Positions 50,301-51,418 of a stretch of DNA of 51,418 nucleotides are shown here, piece after piece. How positions within the stretch are numbered: the first letter of the stretch is position 1; the number at the start of each line of letters is the position of its first letter. This DNA comes from Chloroflexota bacterium (GTDB lineage Bacteria > Chloroflexota > Anaerolineae > Aggregatilineales > Phototrophicaceae): NCBI GenBank assembly GCA_009840575.1, contig VXNO01000091.1, positions 1-51,418 of the forward strand. The letters run 5' to 3'. The notes under the pieces are model-generated. The model did not search any database. It worked only from the letters and a program-made list of their open reading frames with translations, and was not told where the DNA came from. A program made the translations under genes and the position numbers.

Positions 50301-50519
50301 TCACTCCTTGGGCGGGACAGGGTCATAACCGCCGGGATGCAAGGGATGGCAACGCGTGACGCGCCGCAAACCCAGCCAGCTTCCCTTGATAGGACCATAG
50401 GTTTGGATCGCCTCGTATGTATACATCGAGCAGGTCGGCGTGAAGCGACAGGCGGACGGGAGCAATGGCGATATAAATCGCTTGTATCCGCCGATCAAGC
50501 GCAGCAGCAGCCACTTCAA
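50301..50519 (-). CDS. yidD: membrane protein insertion efficiency factor YidD
   Basis: 72 residues. [15 protein letters not shown] start ([20 protein letters not shown]), [33 protein letters not shown]: the classical YidD sequence with its three conserved cysteines. Works next to YidC on the inner face of the membrane. The start overlaps the rnpA stop by four bases. Confidence 0.96.
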   Translation of the reverse strand: MKWLLLRLIGGYKRFISPLLPSACRFTPTCSMYTYEAIQTYGPIKGSWLGLRRVTRCHPLHPGGYDPVPPKE

Positions 50520-50851
50520 GCGAGCACCCCAGCTTTTGCGAACATACGCCTGATTATACGCTGCAACGCATTAAAAGGTTGCCGCAAGACGGCGCGCCTC
50601 GGCAGCAGCACAATATCGAAGCCTTGCCGCAGCCCATCATGCAAGCTCATCAGCAGCGCCCGCAGCCGCCGCTTGATGCGGTTGCGCTCGACAGCTTTGC
50701 CCAGCCGCCGCCCGGTTACGATGCCATAGCGGTTATGCGCCAGGTCATTCTCGCAGAGGCTCAATAGCAAATTGCGATGGCGGTATTGTCTGCCCTTGCG
50801 CCGGACGCGCGAGAAATCTGCCGGTCGCCGCAGCCGTAAAGCGCGTTTCAT
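50516..50851 (-). CDS. rnpA: ribonuclease P protein component RnpA
   Basis: 111 residues. Basic protein with [18 protein letters not shown] and the RNR motif in [16 protein letters not shown]. Partner of the RNase P RNA in tRNA 5' processing. Three bases downstream of rpmH, and overlaps yidD by four, the standard rpmH-rnpA-yidD order. Confidence 0.95.
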   Translation of the reverse strand: MKRALRLRRPADFSRVRRKGRQYRHRNLLLSLCENDLAHNRYGIVTGRRLGKAVERNRIKRRLRALLMSLHDGLRQGFDIVLLPRRAVLRQPFNALQRIIRRMFAKAGVLA

Positions 50852-50854
50852 CGC

Positions 50855-51034
50855 TTAGCTGGCGTTCCAGTTCACCTTCTTGACATGGTTCGGTGTAACC
50901 GCCAACTGGTGACGACCGCGTTGACGCCGCGCCTTGATTACATTGCGTCCCGCGCGCGTGCTCATGCGCTTGCGAAAACCATGCACTCGCTTGCGCCGGC
51001 GAACCTTGGGCTGCCAGGTACGCTTGGTTGACAT
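50855..51034 (-). CDS. rpmH: 50S ribosomal protein L34, with C-terminal extension
   Basis: 59 residues: [46 protein letters not shown], then [13 protein letters not shown]. The first 46 residues are normal L34; the last 13 are an extension compared with the usual 44-46. L34 binds 23S rRNA in the large subunit. Followed three bases later by rnpA. AGCGG lies close before the ATG but the Shine-Dalgarno match is weak. Confidence 0.95.
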   Translation of the reverse strand: MSTKRTWQPKVRRRKRVHGFRKRMSTRAGRNVIKARRQRGRHQLAVTPNHVKKVNWNAS

Positions 51035-51076
51035 CCGCTCAGCCTTTTTCTACTCACGCTTTCAGACTTGTGTGGC

Positions 51077-51105
51077 AGTATAGCCTAGCGCCGCCGACAG
51101 GTCAA
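51077..51105 (-). promoter_or_regulatory. rpmH operon promoter
   Basis: On the minus strand TTGACC (51105-51100), 17 bases, TATACT (51082-51077). Start near 51070, giving a leader of about 36 bases. It would drive rpmH-rnpA-yidD-lipoprotein-yidC-khpB. Confidence 0.72.
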
Positions 51106-51120
51106 GCGCGGCTTGACAGC

Positions 51121-51195
51121 ATTAATTCACCACAGAAGCGTAGAGTCCACAGAGAGGGCTTGCTTTGCCGCGCTCGGTGGTGAAAAATGTTTTTT
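51121..51195. repeat. CACAGAG/CTCGGTGGTGAAAAA element
   Basis: TTCACCAC (51126-51133) and GTGGTGAA (51177-51184) are perfect inverted repeats around a second CCACAGAGA, followed by ATGTTTTTT. It resembles the elements at 8657, 15247 and 40824. The T-run after the right arm could also act as a weak terminator on the plus strand. Confidence 0.5.
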
Positions 51196-51418
51196 CCGCG
51201 ATTGGCTTGAGCGGCTCTTGCTTGACTTTCATCCACACCTGCGCTATTTTCAGTAAGGGATTGGGAAATTAACTCAATTTGCCGGAGGCGAAGCAGAATA
51301 TGGCTGACAGTCGTTTCTTCGTTGTTTATTCATTAATTCGGCTGGCTAGAGTCTTGCCAACTTTAATCTTACCCCCTCTCCCCCCGAATATATGTTCTAA
51401 TTCTGCGCTGCTGCATTA
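51196..51418. other. noncoding end of the window; no supported gene
   Basis: No gene can be supported in 51035-51418. TTGACT (51222-51227), 17 bases and TATTTT (51245-51250) form a plus-strand promoter candidate, and an ATG at 51300 with GGAGG 11 bases upstream opens a frame that runs off the window (MADSRFFVVYSLIRLA...), but the frame passes through a C-rich repeat half copy (51370-51386) and shows no family. One near match to a DnaA box (TCATCCACA, 51228-51237 region) is not enough to call a replication origin. Confidence 0.3.

Noticed and set aside
51035-51418. Replication origin next to rpmH
   Set aside because: Only one near match to a DnaA box is visible and there is no dnaA, dnaN or AT-rich unwinding element in the window.

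Overview
The window is a gene-dense, GC-rich, chromosomal stretch from a bacterium, most likely a member of the Chloroflexota (Anaerolineae-like). The grounds are indirect: secreted LysM proteins with long Thr-Pro linkers, a SUF operon of the SufCBD/SufU/Rieske type, a single-membrane style cell-envelope gene set (YidC with a basic tail, KhpB/Jag, M23 peptidases, no LPS genes), and ThyX plus a type II thymidine kinase. No phage, transposase or CRISPR is visible; the only repeats are short intergenic palindromes.

Layout. 1-2199: end of queA, then rplU-rpmA-rpmE (L21, L27, and an L31 fused to an RNA-polymerase-alpha-CTD-like domain) and tdk. 2196-4213 (-): sucCD. 4390-7418 (+): two secreted LysM proteins, the second an M23 peptidase. 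7415-9974 (-): a His-rich polytopic membrane protein, two small membrane proteins and a Nudix hydrolase. 10063-12751 (+): a tight five-gene run encoding a free-serine-kinase (SbnI/SerK-like) protein, an ACT protein, an unknown protein, a membrane-anchored JAMM peptidase and an A24 peptidase. 12752-15159 (-): mnmA and a cysteine desulfurase. 15371-18171 (+): eno and pyk. 18172-20139 (-): two membrane proteins of unknown role. 20269-22850 (+): yebC-ruvC-ruvA-thyX. 22847-23227 (-): truncated haemoglobin. 23369-32349 (+): a doubled PstS-like protein, a DinG-type helicase with an exonuclease domain, a Cys-rich protein, a HAD-DinB fusion, a polyprenyl synthase and nnr. 32346-33351 (-): three small membrane proteins. 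33439-34527 (+): SRPBCC protein. 34537-40606 (-): a long suf operon (sufC, a micro-ORF, sufB, sufD, sufU, Rieske, GDPD, methyltransferase) that runs into tRNA-His and an intrinsic terminator. 40940-41236 (+): SufT/DUF59-type protein. 41241-44177 (-): multidomain M23 protein and tpx. 44297-44935 (+): DM13 protein. 44932-47375 (-): amidohydrolase and PfkB kinase. 47389-51034 (-): rpmH-rnpA-yidD-lipoprotein-yidC-khpB. 51035-51418: noncoding, repeat-bearing.

How the genes fit together. Sulfur and Fe-S handling is the strongest theme: the cysteine desulfurase, mnmA, SUF assembly with its SufT-like neighbour, and a cluster that could make O-phosphoserine and process a sulfur-carrier adduct. Translation and membrane biogenesis (L21/L27/L31, L34, RnpA, YidD, YidC, KhpB) and core carbon metabolism (SucCD, Eno, Pyk) flank it.

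Genome style. Eight convergent protein-gene pairs meet within four bases of each other, five of them through interlocked stop codons. Recognisable promoters use TTGACA-like boxes, 16-17 base spacers and TACACT/TATACT/TATGCT/TATAAT -10 elements. Starts are ATG with several GTG and TTG starts supported by Shine-Dalgarno sequences.
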